Assembly: GCA_019614645.1 (NCBI GenBank)
Contig: JABWDB010000001.1
Location: 26,033,501-26,097,500 of the forward strand
Direction: 5' to 3'
Source: Stratiolaelaps scimitus
Taxonomy: Eukaryota > Arthropoda > Arachnida > Mesostigmata > Laelapidae
DNA length: 64,000 nt
Made by a program: the position numbers and the translations under genes. The stretch's first letter is position 1. Each line of letters starts with the position of its first letter. The notes beneath the pieces were generated by a model, which was given only the letters and a program-made list of their open reading frames with translations, did no database searches and was not told the origin of the DNA. This document shows, piece by piece, positions 20,990 to 35,214 of this stretch.

Positions 20990-21080
20990 CAACCTTACAC
21001 ATTTAACGACTACGGTACTGCTTTTTGCATTGCTTCGCAAGACGGACCCGAAATGCCACGCCATCGGGCTTGACCCATGG
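20990..21080 (-). repeat. SINE fragment
   Basis: On the minus strand it reads GGGTCCGTCTTGCGAAGCA and then GCAGTACCGTAGTCG, matching the body of the SINE at 37.9 kb. The B box is decayed. Confidence 0.55.
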
Positions 21081-21943
21081 CGTTTCCTATGTTGACGTAA
21101 TTGTCCTTCAACTAGTAATGAATTAATATACATGGCTAATTTATTGAGAAGCATATTCTCTAAGGTATCATTGTATTGGATTCTATTTTCGCCATTTATT
21201 GCACACAACTTCAAGGACAGGGCTCATTGATGCCGTTTTTTTTTTCCATACCGTACCCGTCGCTCTGGATGCCTGCTTTTATGGGATGGATATTTACAAT
21301 AGATAATTACGTCGTAGCACGTCAGAAATGTTAATCCAAGACAGACATTGTATACACTATAATGAAAATAATTACGTGTCGACTAATCCCTCCTCTTCCT
21401 CCACTTTACAGCACGTATTGAGGCACGCACAAAGAAGCCACGTTGTTAAATGCGATTGCTGTTGTTATTGGCGGCGGCGGCGGCGCCGTCGTAGTACTGC
21501 TTATTGCTTGTGTATTCGATGACTTTCTAAAAGGCTGTACGCCAACGATTATGCGTTCTCTGAGCTGAGCATTGTGAGTCACTTCTGTCATAACGAAACA
21601 CAAAGTGAAATATCCGCGCAAGAACATCAGAGATGTTATCCTTGCTGTTTTCGGATACCTGATTGTAAAATCCACCCTTATTCGCCGCATACAGCGAATG
21701 TGGTTTGGCATATACCTTATCCACTGTGAGTAGTGTGTTTGCCAAAAATGGTGTAAAAAATCCATTCTTTACGGAGCACTACGCGGAGACCCGATACTGA
21801 ACCGCTGCAGTAGCGTACGAGCGTCTACTGTTCACAAATGCTATTCTGGCCTTTAAAACAGCCAAATTAGCCATTATGATGAAGCGTGGTCATGGAGTAC
21901 TATTATCTCGCCATTGTTTCATCCGGATCCTATCTATCCATTA

Positions 21944-21982
21944 AGTAAATACATTTGCCGGTACTGCTTCAGGAAGTGCTAT
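21944..21982 (-). repeat. Short SINE remnant
   Basis: Holds AAGTAAATACATTTGCC joined to GGTACTGCTTC, which looks like the SINE tail with an internal deletion. A weak match. Confidence 0.3.
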
Positions 21983-21999
21983 CCGATCGTTGAGAACAA

Positions 22000-24900
22000 A
22001 ATCAAGCCTCTCATACGAGCAGTTCGGCGATGTGACAACGAAAAATTCCAGGTGCAGTAGCAGTGTGCAATATGCCATACTTACTACGATGCGACTACAC
22101 CCACACGAATTGTTGTACTCTGTCGAATGTAGCTCGACTTTCCAAACTCGAAAATACAAAAGATCTTCCTGCGGAACACGCGACGGAAATATACATGAGC
22201 GTGGAAAGCTGCATCCAATATCGCATTCCTTGCTTACATACTGTTGCTATATTTTTTGTTGCAATCGTACAATCCTCCGCAAATTTCACTGTACGACGGA
22301 TTTGCGGTCAGTGTCCTCCGTACACCAGTTGTAGCGTTAATGCAGCGGTAATGCGATTCTGGACTAAGTCCATGAGTGTCTCTGTGCGCATTTAGGACAA
22401 GCGAAATATTCCAGCCCATGATAGAACAAGGCTTACAGTTAGCTTATTTCCCATATCAGAATCCAAACCATCTCCTGAGCACTGGAAAATGTCTGTCTTT
22501 ATTTTGAAGGAGAGTTGGCTACTGGGCCGAGCGGAGACGTGTCGTGGGCTCCGTCGCGAACGCCGCCCAACTAGCTCGGGTTAAAGACACCGACTGCGGC
22601 ATCGGATCTACGCCACGTCAAGGGGCGCACACAATCCAAGCAATCGTATATGGATCGTTCGCTGCGCGACGATCCTATTACAGAGGGGCGGGGCGCCTCA
22701 TGAGAATGCAAATTAGACGAACATGCACGTGGCTGAAGACTAACTATATACAGCTGAAGACTACTTAACTAATGCAGTGATCCTCGGGGGCACGCTACTT
22801 CCTCGTAGAATTCTCAAGCAGTTGTCGGCTACCTAGCAATGAGGCAAGCCATTAAGACGCCCTTGAAAGGACCGCCGCTTCAGAATAGCCGCGTTCGTTC
22901 GACGCGGTCAGCCCTCCAGTCATGTAGGATAGCGCACCGAAGCGCTTCTCCCTTCGAAAGCAATCAACAAGAAAAACAACGTACTTACACAAATATAATT
23001 TCGAAGGCAGCAGGACAATATTCTGTGAGCACTGACTTACCGAACCCAGCCAGGTTCGGTATATACGAAATCAGCAGTATGCTATGAATAGATCGGACGG
23101 GATATATTGATATGATTGCGAACTTATTTGGTGTGACTGGCGGCCTACGAACCGGCCAAACTGCAAAACGCTTTGCAGGTCAGGCTTTACAGATAGGCTG
23201 GGTTTTGTAGGTCGTTTTGATTTTCAAATGAAGAGAGCTGACCTAAGACGGCGAAACGGAAAGATCCTGCGTTATGGCTGGAGGTGCACATGATAGTGCC
23301 AAGTACGAACTCATTTTCCGAGGTTTCTGCCTGCTGCGGGAACAGTGGAACAATCCATTAAAAGCTTTTTTGGCCTGCCTAATGTCGACAAATGGAGAAC
23401 GTCGGTAGCGAACAGCAAAACGATACACAGCTTATCTGGACAACTTCTAAAGCTGCTGCATCGTGGTGGCAGAGTGCCACGCTCTGAAGTGTACCATAGG
23501 TGAGCAGTGCGACCACGAGTGGATCTCGGTTGCATTGTGACAATGCATGTGAAATTGCCATATCGGCAAATCGTCTTTCAAGGTCTGTGATTTCAACTGC
23601 ATTTCTTACAATTAGTGGATGAAGTTTTTTGTGACGCTGTTTGATTGAAGAACGGAATCGACCGCACAGAACAGCAGCAGTCGCTGCTGCAGGGAGTAGC
23701 ATGCATCCAGCACTAGTTATATCATGTGTCAAAGAATTGGGAAAATCCACTTTCAAAATTCACTTTTAAAGTGAATTCGCTTATAAATCCACTTTAGTAA
23801 AACATCAACTGTTCTGCTGTGCTTTTGGCATTGCTCACCACAATGACATTGCAAGTGAAATTAGCTAATAGGACCGTATATATGTATTCTCCTCGGGTAT
23901 ACTCGACTTCTTCCCTTAGCTATTTTTGTGCGGTTTTTAACTAATAAGAGGAATAAGAGGTAACGATATACACGATTGAGAGCAGCACCTTAACTTTTAC
24001 ACCCATATGAATCATGTGATTGATCTATTTTGAGGGGTGTAAGTCCGATGAACTGAGATCAGCAAGGCGTTCTTCTAGGCTTTGGGAGTTCGGATCGAAA
24101 CGGAGGATTGTCCACCACGAAACGGCAAAGCCATTCGTGAACGCGGAGTGACAGATTCCAGTCATTTTTCAATCGTTACACAGTGTCATCGGATGTTTAT
24201 GACACTCCGGAGGCTTCGATAGACAATTCATGAATTGTATCACTCAATATGGGATAATGTGAGAGTTCATTGAGACTTACAGGGAAATTGTTAATAAGGA
24301 ACATATTCGCGTGGCGTTATGGCGCTCAGTGGCGCCGTAACGGTTTGATCCGTATCTTCGGAGGTATAATTAGACGGGCCTAATATATATATATATATAT
24401 ATATAACTACGAAAAGAAACTCCAGGCACGCAAGTGGAAGTTATAAAAAAATCTATATAATATAAAAAATCTAATATAAAAAAAGAAAAAAAGTTGATTG
24501 CCATAGACGCATATTTCTCTGATAATCCACTGTGGGTATTTTGCACCGATTTCTATCTCCCCCGCTGGTAGAAGAAATCTTGTCAAGGCAAATATGAAGC
24601 AACAAATTCTTCATAGCGAACGTGATGCTGAACGCTAGATGATCCCAAGCAAGCAGGATAGACTCGAATAGTCAATAGTAACAAGAGTAACGAGCTCGTA
24701 CCTGATGTCTGTTGGAATAACGCATAGTGTTCAGGAAATGGCTTGGGTCCAACTGTGCATTGTACTCGAGAATTGTAGCAACAATACACAACCTTCATAA
24801 CAAGTCGGTCCACTATCTACTGGCTAACGTGCATGCTTTAGTGCATTCGTTGCACGTCTGGAACATGCTCCGAATTGATACTACCACGATATAACGTATA

Positions 24901-27900
24901 CGGATGCCGACAACCAGTTGAGAACGGAGATAGCCTGTTGTGGCAGATGGTCCATAGCCACCGGTTTCGCCGTCTGACCCCTCATCTATCGACCATTTGG
25001 AAACACATTCAAACTTGCGGCCAATCAAATCGGCCTTCGAGATAATATACGATTATATTAGGATACGACATCGTACACTCATATAAATTGCTTATGCGTC
25101 TCAATAAGCCTCCTCTATGCTCATTGAATATTAGACACGTACATATAAGAGGCATTGTTCAGTACCAGATACAGCACGAATCGACATTGGAAGCTGCACC
25201 ACTGTGGCCAAACTACGACAATATTCCGCAAGTCGAATATTAAATTTACCATTATGCATTTTATACTAACGCAGACCGATATCAGGCACGACGTGGCTTC
25301 ATCCTTTCCGACGTCATCTGTCCTTTGCTAGCCACCCTTTTTGTACAAGTTCTGCTGCTGCTGCTACTGCTGAATGCCACCAAAACCTGGCAGTATTGCT
25401 GCGTCTGCATTGACTCGACTGCCCAGCCGGTCTCCGTGACGCTGAAGCTTTCTTTTCTTGGCCGTTTGATCATCAGCGATCGCCACCGTCGAGAAGCACC
25501 CCGATGATACTAGTCCAGTTACCCCTGGGATTCCCCATTTTTCCGGTCTTCTCGTGGTCTTCTCGCTGCTCCCAAATAGTCTCCTTCTTCAATAACCGAA
25601 AGCGGTGCAGTGGGCTACGTGGCCATCTTTGCCTCACTTGGAGTGTACGGTATTCCCGAGGTGCTCTAGGCTTGGCACGTATGCCAAAAGACAGAGACGT
25701 ACACATCCACACAGACCGGTTCACGTCCCCTCCTCTCTCACTATATATATATATATATATATAATAGAATATATAATACATCGCATGGGTGCACTGTGTC
25801 CACACGAGCGCACGGATGGGTAGGATTCCTACCTTGCTGGAACGGCAGTCCCTTTTCCCTACAGCCTATTGTATGTATGATGCCATTATAGCTCTCGCTC
25901 GCTCCGGTGTTCCACAAATAAAAGAGGTAAATACAACAAAGAGGAGATGAGAAAGTAAAGGGTATGCTGTGAGTCAGCCAATCTCGCACGCGCCGGCGGC
26001 CTTCTTGCCGGCATACCTTCTACGGGGTGTGTTTGCGTCCTTTTTTGATGGCTATTCGAAATGTTGGTTCCCCGTGTGCGTCTTTGTGTTTGGGTGTGTG
26101 TGTGTGTGTGTGTATGTGCAATGGCTGATGGTGGCTGAGCAAGAGGGCGCCGCTGAGTCAGAGATGGAACAGCAGGAGGAGCCGGGAAGGGGGCAGGAAA
26201 AAAGTACCGTTACAAGCTATGCCTCCGGTCCTCTTCCGTTTGGCGGCGCCATTTGAATACGTCGTTTGTGAGCCGCAAATGCAGAGTGACTAGGCCAGAC
26301 TGGAAGGGCGCGTATCCGAACATCACAGAGCTGAATAGTCACGGTAACCAGAGGAGCACCGAGAGATGGGAGAGCGCGCGCGAGAGAGAGAGAGAGAGAG
26401 AAAGGAAAGATCGCGCAACGCGCTGGTCAGAAAACCGAACCGATAGAAAATCGGGGATCTATGAGGACTGACGAATTGAGTAGGCCACTTAGACGAAGAC
26501 GACAACATCGATGACTGGTGCGTCTGCAGAGAGAAACAGAGAGGGATCGTTCCTGACTTCTGAAGCTCAAATGCGACATAATCTGAAGTGCAACTCAGCA
26601 GAAATAGACGGAGGCGCAAGGCTATCCTGCCGGAAATTGAAAGGGACAAAGAACCGAGCACTAGAAGGAACGACCCGTCTGCAACTAGGCGGTTAAGGCG
26701 ATCCAAGGGTCTAGGGGATGCAGTCTCATTGTTCCGATTCGACCAAACGACAGGGTGGCTTACTGTCGGCCTAGTTAAGGATTTAAGGACCAGCCGCGCG
26801 AAGGATAGCCCGACATAAACGTTTTTACCCTGTACAACGCCCATGGACATTATTATGGGAATGCTGATACGTAAGAATAACAGTTAGAAAGAGATGTAGT
26901 TGTAGACATATTAGTCATATCAGATGATGAAATTTTTTGTTTTCTCTAATCGACACATCCTGTCGCGGACGTTTCAAAAAGGATTTCACAGTTGCAAGGA
27001 ACAAATCGGTGTGCAGGCTACGATCTGGCAATATTGCCGCAGGCCACGTGCAGCCAAGTTGCATATTGGTTCATATTACACTGTAACATGGCACTGTGTC
27101 TCATGCCTGCATCTGCCAGCATACGCAGTGTACGGAGTCGCGCAATTCCGCCTGTCCATAATATCTCGGGTGGTTCCTATTGCTAACGGACCGCTGCCTT
27201 CTACGTACGCGCAGACAGAGGTCGCTTTCTTTTCGTACCCAATGGGAGTGGTGTTCCGACACGGCAGCTGTCGCTACGAGCGCTGCTGTTGCTGCCGCTA
27301 TGTCCACGATGAGAGATCTATCCACGTATGCGGTTATAGATAGAAATCGACGGGGGGTTTCTCCCATTCGCAGTACTGACTACTAGCATCGCCGCATATC
27401 CCTATCGCTTCCACGAGTCGTTGGCCTGACGCTCTGTTGTGCTCGAATCTCTGTCGAACCCGTGCGTCGCTGATGCGCAACCCGTTAGACCGAACGATTC
27501 AGCGGTGATAACATGTACATGCCGAAATCATGGTGTCACTCGTAGATCAATGGTAGACGGGTGGAGTTGCGGACATTTTTCGAAAAACTGCGCCTCGTGA
27601 CTCATCCGCACCCTTTGGCAGGTTTTGGCTTCAGTGGCATCATCGCGTTGTTGAATAACTTGTGGCTAATTAGCCACCTTTGGTGGATGTCGGGCTATGT
27701 CTGTGTAATCCCTATACGCTGCAATGTAATTGACCTGGACAATTGTTTGTTCCCTTCGGCGCACGCTTGCAAAATTGAGGTAAATACGGCGAAGAAACTG
27801 ACTATAGGTTTGGTAGAGGACGCGTTCCGGGTAGCGATCGCTTCCTGTCACGTGCTTCAGTACTTTTCTTTCCCACGCTCTCCCGTTTCATACATATATA

Positions 27901-29245
27901 TATATATATATGGAAAGGGAGAACGAGAGAGGGAGAAGAGTGGTCGAGTAAAGCAACCTCCAGCAAGATGGCGTTGTATGAACAACGATGACAATGGCGA
28001 CAACTGCGACGACAATGGCGAGATCGGCGACGGCGGCGGGGGTGGCTGCAGCGGGAGCAGCAGTTCCGGCGACACTTTCGACGGGAAGGAGATACTCCAG
28101 TCCCCTGGTAGTCGCCAAAGGAGCCTCCTAGGTGATCCGATCCACTGTGGTCTGGCAATATAAATACATGCGGACGCGCACACATATACATACAAACGTC
28201 GGCATGAGGCATAAACTCCCCGCCCTGCCGGCCTCGTCACAGCGGGAAGCTATGAGCCGGGTCCGCCTTTTTTTCTTCCTCTTCCACCGCAGTGTACAGC
28301 CGCACGCAGTGGAGAAACGGTCCAGCTCTGCGCTGGCATCATTTGGCCCGGGCCTGTGCTCGCCACCGTGCAAAGATCGTGCCGAAGCTGAGCTATTCGA
28401 GACTATGACACTGCCATTGCTGATATATGTAGAGCAGTTTGTCTGCAGAAGAGAGACGACTGCCTTCTCTCTTGCTGTCTCTTGACATTCACGTGAGCTC
28501 GTGGGAAGGTTCGGTTTACGGAAGCGTCTATCCGCGACAAATGGAGAGAAGGGGCTGAGCTGGTGGCCACTTTGCAGAGCTCAACCGAGGAGGCCGATCA
28601 ACGTGATGGATCCTGAGCCCTTTATCCTGCCCAGCGACGGACTCTTGTAGCTACTCATGATACCGTCACCTTCATTCTCCTCTGCGTTACGCCAGGTTAC
28701 CCTCTGTAAGACAGGAAGTCACCATAGAATGGAGGCGCTTGCAACTCTCACGGGTCTTATCCCACTCAGCCAACTTTTCCAGAGATGGCGACCTCGGAGC
28801 AATGGAAGCATTTTTTCGAGCTAGCTCCCACTAACCACTACCGTCTGCTCAAACATTCTGAGCTGACCCTCAGCTGTTCCCCTATGTGACAGTCTACTAC
28901 TGCGGCTCGTGAAAGGCATCATTGGAAACACGGCAGGTCCGATTGCTCGGTTTGAACTAGTTAGAATACAGTCTAGCATTCGGTCGTAGACACTGATGTC
29001 GAAAGAAAACGAATACCGCCGTGCAAACTGTACCAATTGGCAGAATCAACCAAGCAAGCGGGCACCGACCGACCAAGCCAACGTACACATCTACCTAAGT
29101 ACGTAACCACCAACGGAGCAAGGGGGCATCGAGAATGTATTCTCAAGGGGACATTTTCAATTTTCCCCACTCAGCCCTCCTGCCCGTCTGATTAGACCCC
29201 CTTATTTTCTCTCTATGCTCCCTCCAACCGTCCACCAGATCTGCC
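22000..29245. other. Gene-poor stretch, intronic or intergenic
   Basis: No gene can be supported. It holds (TA)n at 24382-24405, 25742-25763 and 27894-27911, (GT)n at 26094-26112, and (GA)n at 26381-26401. Between 24.69 and 25.03 kb two short minus-strand segments look exon-like, one ending in a CAG|GTACGA donor near 24704, but I could not link them. A relic-like open stretch at 24.05-24.33 kb (+) suggests an old transposon, family unknown. Confidence 0.4.
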
Positions 29246-29392
29246 ATGATTGCAGCCGTTGCGATCTGTATCTACCTACTATCTACCCAGCTACGCGCCA
29301 CCGCCTCCGACGCTCCTGCAGGAGATCGGTGTTCGACTGTTCCCCTATCGGCTATTAAAGCATTTCCCCATCAACTTTCTCCCCGTGCCTGA
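29246..29392 (+). CDS. Possible small secreted peptide or first exon (48 aa)
   Basis: ATG at 29246 opens 48 codons beginning MIAAVAICIYLLSTQLRATA, which has the shape of a signal peptide with a likely cut after the Ala-rich stretch. It ends in TGA at 29390-29392. No family or partner exon is recognised. The surrounding sequence is pyrimidine-rich, so chance is a real alternative. Confidence 0.18.
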   Translation: MIAAVAICIYLLSTQLRATASDAPAGDRCSTVPLSAIKAFPHQLSPRA

Positions 29393-32300
29393 GCGTATCC
29401 TCTTTTTCTCTCTCTCTCTTCCCTATTTCTACATCTACCTACACCTACCGGTCTGACCGAGGGCGCATCCAGCCGACGCTGTCGAGACTACCACCAACGC
29501 CCCATCGGCGTCACTTTCAGTCTCTCCCAAACGGCACTCGTGACGTGACTTTAAGGACATATGTTGTGGGGTGGTGCTCAACTAAAGTGATCTGGAGTAA
29601 AGCGCGCCTCTACTCGATAGGAGTCTCGACACTGGACTTGTAGGTTGAATTACGAGGGACAGAGCGCTGTATTTTCTTTGAAAACGTCTAGTTAAAAACA
29701 CAGATTTGGATTAGACTCTCCGCTAGTAATATCATCATATTATATGTTCATACGATACCGCCGAGCCGCGGGCAACAGCGGCGGTGACGGCGCTGACAGG
29801 TGCCAACACTTCGAAAAAGGGTTTCGCGCCCCATTGTGCGGCATTGAGAGGATCTAATAAAATAACCACAATTATTTCAGAGACGCAAACATGCCCCGCG
29901 ATCAGACCACACGAATTTGTTCGGAGCAGGCGCGAGATTTTTTGAATTCGAGATACGTCGTCAATTCAGGGCTTGACTCGTCCTGAAATCCGTTCAGCTC
30001 ACTAACAACGATGACCCTGCCGTTACTTAAGGGGACAATATGTTTCCATCATAGGCCACACGGTGACATCTAACGCGGGGCAAATGCAGAGGTCGTGTCT
30101 GAATGAAATGACACGAATGTCGATCGATAACCACAACTACGTGTGGGCGGGAGTTAAAGAAGCAATAGGCATCACATTTTGCATAATGCAATTGCAGCGC
30201 TCGAAAGCTGAACTGTAGTGATACCACCACGACCATCATAGCTATCTAAATACCACGGCCATAGATTCGCGAAGAACATTGGTCCATTGTACGCGCGTAC
30301 GCAGAATGCCTTGATGACTTGACGAGGAACAGACGCCGGACCGCGTGAGATCGGTGGATGGAGCGCGATCCATCTAGTGGACTAGCAGCGATCGAGTGGT
30401 GGGCAGGCCAAGAGAACACAGGCCCTCTCGTCTCTCTACGCAACCCGTTCCAGTTGGAGTTTCCGCTGTCATCAGGCCAGAATATCTAAATGGCTGTGCG
30501 CCTAACCGATCCCCTCTGATCTAGTCCCTGAGTTTCGCTCGATATTCGAATCCCCAAAAAGAAAAGAGAACTAACGTGTACATAGTGAAGGAACAGAACC
30601 TCTCCCGCGCGGTCAGACTTCGTTCGGCGCTCAAAGAAGAACGCTGAAAGACCCCCCCCCCCTCTTCCTCCCATCTCTCTGGATTGCGAATGAAAGTTCC
30701 AACGCTGACGATGGCGAACCGCAGATGTCGCTTGCTGAACTCAGCATTGTTTTCCTGCGGATGAGCTGATCGTTGTTTCGGGAACACAAAAAAACCTTAC
30801 AAGGCGCACCCACTGTTATATGCCTGTGTGCCTCTCATTCGCTTCGGATTTGGCACGAGCGAGTGCGACGTAGAGAGAGAGAGAATTTCCACCCAAACTG
30901 ACAGAACAACAGACAGGAAATTATTGCCCGAAAAACATGCAGTCTGCTAATTTAATGCATTTGGGCCCTACGCGAAGGTCGCATCCCTCGACATCTGAAA
31001 TAGTTAGGGATCGGTGTTACAAGGTCCGCGATGCAGTACATATGTGCATACGCTATGCGTTTTCTGTGAAATAAGAAAAGCTTATAATCATTAGTACATA
31101 GGAAGCTCACACTTATGTTATTCATAAAGTCCTTGATGCTAACTCAACGATTCCACCAGAAAGCACTCAAAGAGCCTATTAAGGGAAAACACATGCACAA
31201 ACCGTTGGCATCACGGGAAAACACATGCACAAACCGTTGGCATCACGGGAAAACGTTGGTCTAATTAATACGAACTCACAACTCATAGAACAGAACGGCA
31301 TTTTCGATTCAGTCATTACCCAAATCGTTTCTACACAGCCAGTGCCCACAAATGCATGTGTCTTATACGCAGCTTCAGATATACCAGTGACATAAGAAAA
31401 GAAAGATCGTCGCTACATTTTGCCTAAGAAGCGTTTGCCAAGGCCACTGATATCCTGGGGTTCACTGGTACAGGACAACGTTTCGAACATTGAACGTGAT
31501 TACCAGACGACCAACAAATGACCAATAAATAGAAGACACGGACACTTGAACACAAGCGCAGTACACAGGCGAATTGTGGCCGTGGCATCTTGTGAGTAGC
31601 TGTGCCAATTGCACCAATGGACGACGACGCGAGAAGGGGACCACGCCAGCCACCGCCGAAACAGCATCAGCTCGAATAGAACGGGGCTCCCATTTCCAGT
31701 AGGACAAAGCAGGTCGGCGTCTCTGCCATCCAACCGGCCCCCGGTGGAACAGGTCTACCCAACGCCAAACAACGAGCACGGTGACGACGACAAAGACGAC
31801 AAAAAAAAACACGAAGCCTAGGGAATACGTATCATGTTGCTTCCATGGACAGAACTTCGTTCTTCGTATATTGGACGCAGAAGCTCTCACAGAACTGCTG
31901 CTACCGCTGCTATCAGCGGTACAAAGCATATACGCTGAGGCAAGAATGGCAGCCAAGAAGGCCCACGTAAGGAGGCCAGATTGCGGGACCCACCTACAAA
32001 TCACGCTGCGATTCTACGTTACTTCCATGGCCCCCCTTCGCCCATTGGAAGCCACTGCTTGCAGGGTAACATTAGTGGAAGTAGTCGCGACACACTATAC
32101 ATACACGATACGCTCGATAGTAACTTTGAATAATAGGGACGTTTTTGTTATATTCGGCCGGATTGCGCTCCTCGAAGGCAAGCCAGTCAACGGGCCAACG
32201 GGCCAGCCAGCAAGGAAGCAAGCGAACAAGCAAGCAAGCCACTATCGAAAACGAATTAACGTCCTGATGGGACGCCCAGTTTTACCCGCCCTCCGCCGAC

Positions 32301-33025
32301 AGCAGAACGAGCCGATACCCGGCCGGAGAAAGCCGAGCGAAAAGAGGCGATAAGTAGAATCAAGAGGCCGATGGTAACTTTAACAGCCTCTCGGTCCAGT
32401 GGTCAATCGTCAGAAGGGCGACAGAGGCAGCATACGAAGAGTGGAAGAGAAATCCAAAGGAAGTTAGTGGGCTGGAGCCACGATCGTTGACGATATTTTG
32501 TCACCACTGCCGAATACGTTGACATAGTAGATAAATATTTCGAAGCAGAATGACTAACCAGGCGAAAGGCATGTTGCAGCAAGCAGCCCTCGTGGTTCGT
32601 CAAAGAACGGCTTAGGCGTAGCTGCAAACATCGTACCGTCGTTGGTGAAACATCTTTATATGTCTCCAAATCGCTGTGAGTGCACGTATTTGACCTTGCG
32701 CGTTGAGCCTTAAACAGTGTCCTGGGTATCTGTTTCGTAATTGTGCCCCACGTTGTCAGGCCCTAGCCGAGTATTTCGAGTTCTCCACTTCGTTCTGCTC
32801 TGAGCTGCACACAGTACACACGCACACCTACACGGGTGTTACGTCGAACTCGAATTGAGTGCCATCACATCTAGCACTTCCTGTGAACCGAAGCCTGAAG
32901 CGATCGCGGCTGCCAGCCATCGCAGTGACTAACCAGGAGGGAAAAGCCAAAACTGCTCGTACCATGACGACGTTCCTGCCCTGCACACCACGCTAGCGAT
33001 GTTATTTACCTGCTAAAGGACGTGG
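29393..33025. other. Non-coding stretch
   Basis: No gene supported. Apart from the tandem repeat at 31183, only short overlapping open frames in all frames near 31.5-32.3 kb are seen, with no domain. Confidence 0.4.
31183..31254. repeat. 32-base tandem repeat, two full copies plus part of a third
   Basis: The 32-base unit starting GGGAAAACACATGCAC occupies 31183-31214 and 31215-31246 with no mismatch seen. Eight bases of a third copy follow. Confidence 0.9.
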
Positions 33026-33028
33026 CTA

Positions 33029-33480
33029 GCTATGTAGACCCACATTGCTTGTTCTTGCATTAATCTGCTCTCTAGAGGATATTATATTTCTTGCTTTTGC
33101 TCCTCGTGCTGTTGAGACGGCGCCGGAGTCATCGCTGCCGTCGTGACCTCCCATTTCGTCCGCAGTCCAGTACAGGTCGGCGAGCAGGCCGCTTCCTGCA
33201 ACGTGACTCCATCTGTTGACCCCGAAGTGGCCCACCCCTGCCTACATATATAGATGTTTGTTGTGTGTGTGTGTGTGTACAAGGACCCTTACCTTCGGGA
33301 CTGACCAGTCAGTGCAGAGACCCCGTAGACCTCCAACAAGCTTGCCCGGCCACTCCAGCCCTTTCGCGCTGTTCGAAAGGTTTCTAAGCATTCCAATGCT
33401 GGTAGCGGTAATGGCGGCACTGTCGGCCCCAATGGAACCGACCCGAGCGAGCAACCTAACGAAATATATTACCCTCCGCC
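33029..33480 (-). CDS. Possible two-exon coding segment, minus strand
   Basis: A strong donor (CCGAAG|GTAAGG, 33287-33292) and an acceptor (ATATATGTAG at 33242) would remove a 51-base intron holding a (GT)n tract. Two frames stay open across the join. One gives LSNSAKGLEWPGKLVGGLRG and then AGVGHFGVNRWSHVAGSG; the other ends in SQQHEEQKQEI. I cannot decide which is coding, or whether either is. No family is recognised. Confidence 0.2.
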
Positions 33481-35214
33481 ACCAACTGCACCGCGTGGTC
33501 TCCCCCCCCTCTCTCTCTCTCTTTCCTTCACGTTGCCCTTGTGTAGATCAACTTTTCTCGGATCGCCCTTCAACCCGGCCAGCGTTTTCTACTTCCGTTC
33601 TTTATATATCCTCTTCTCTTCGTCCTTCGACGAAACAGCGGCGGCAACCACAACTGCAACTCAACCTCATCGGGGTTCGAACCCATGATAAAGCCGGCCA
33701 ACAAGATGGACGATCGGCCTCGACTTTCAACCTGATTTTGGTCTTCTTCTCGAAGATGATGCCCTTGTTGACGAGCGTTTAATGCCCCTCCAACTCGTCA
33801 ACGAACGCTAACTGAAATCGTGGATCGGGCTCGGTCGAGTCAAGTCAAATCAAACGGGAAAAAATGGCCCTGTGGTATCATCGTGCTGTCGAAACACGAC
33901 GACGGAGCAGATCAACTCAGAGGGCCGCGTCCAGAAAGATTGGAGACAGACCATGCTTGACATTGGGACATTAGGGTAACGGATGTGGTTCCGTTTGGTT
34001 AGCTTTCGCGCAATGTCGACGAAGCGAAGGGAGCTTTACGGAGGAAAAATCGAGTATTGAACTATATTTTAAAAATAATATTACCGATCGAATATAAAGA
34101 ATTGGTGGTGAAGCCGGCGAACGTGAATGGGATATATATATATATATATATATATAAAGAAGCGAGTCACAGAAAATATTATAAATTCGTAGATATATTT
34201 TCGCTTCGGATTGATATATGCGGTACATCGCAGTTTAGCCTGTGGTAGGTACGTTGCCTGGTTATATATGTAGATATCCATATGTATTGAGTAAGAATAG
34301 ATGCCTTTAGTACTTATAACAAATATGATAGCAATAACACCTGAATAAGCTTTTTTCACAAAAGAACATATCCATTAAGTGCTATTAAGTGCCAGGTTTC
34401 GTCAGTGTAGCCAATGTTTCATATTCAGCCTATGGTGGTTGAGATGTGAACATTAGTCTATACACTTCAGAGTTCTTATGATAGTGTCGACCTCTTAGGT
34501 TTATTCGGGTCACGCCCGACGTCCTAGATGGCATTCGGCTTATCTACCTACAGCCTGGGATCACAAGGACTTATTTTGCATGACAAAGCCGCAACAACAA
34601 CGAATGTCTTCCAGCTCAGTAAAAGAGATACACAGTATTATTACAATAGTATTATTATTATTATTATTGCAAATTATTATTATTGCAATAGTATTATTAT
34701 TATTATTATTGCAATAGTATTATTATTATTACAATAGTATTATTATTATATTTACTCGTGTTAAGATATTTGTAAATAACTTGAGTGGCCCAAGGGTGTT
34801 GCCCGTGCTGCCATTGTCTGTTCATGTTAGGTTACACCTAGGCTAACCTAAACTATAATTTGGAATTATAACCGCTGTTCAGTTGAACGTATCCCGTTAT
34901 TTTTGCTGTTGATCTGTTGCACAGGGTCCGGTTCTCCAAACGGAGTATTTCGATGATCGTATTAACTGCTAAACTGGATAATATATAGGTCCAGTGCGAT
35001 GGAAATATATTAGTTAGCTTATTTAATTCATTGGCAGTAATCCTTTCCTTAACCGCCCTATGGCCTTCGTGCAATTTTCATGTTGTCCTTGGATATTGCC
35101 CTCAATGGATTCGTTCACGCCCAGTGAACGAATCTGGAAACATTTGCAAAGCTACTCAACACAACTCGGTGTAAGGACAAGGCCGCATATAATCCGGTGT
35201 CGCGACAGTTGAAC
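33481..35214. repeat. Non-coding stretch with (TA)n and a compound (ATT)n tract
   Basis: (TA)n at 34131-34156, and a compound ATT/TTGCAA tract at 34635-34750. Near 33672 lies a palindromic GGGTTCGAACCC, like a pol III B box, but without the SINE body. Confidence 0.6.

Noticed and set aside
26323..26850. A 175-codon minus-strand frame
   Set aside because: Contains Leu/Ser runs from a (GA)n tract, with no domain and no exon signals.
31462..32353. Overlapping frames on both strands
   Set aside because: They compete in several frames with no shared splice logic or motif. Not called a gene.
33672..33683. Palindromic GGGTTCGAACCC as a tRNA or SINE B box
   Set aside because: No tRNA cloverleaf and no SINE body beside it.
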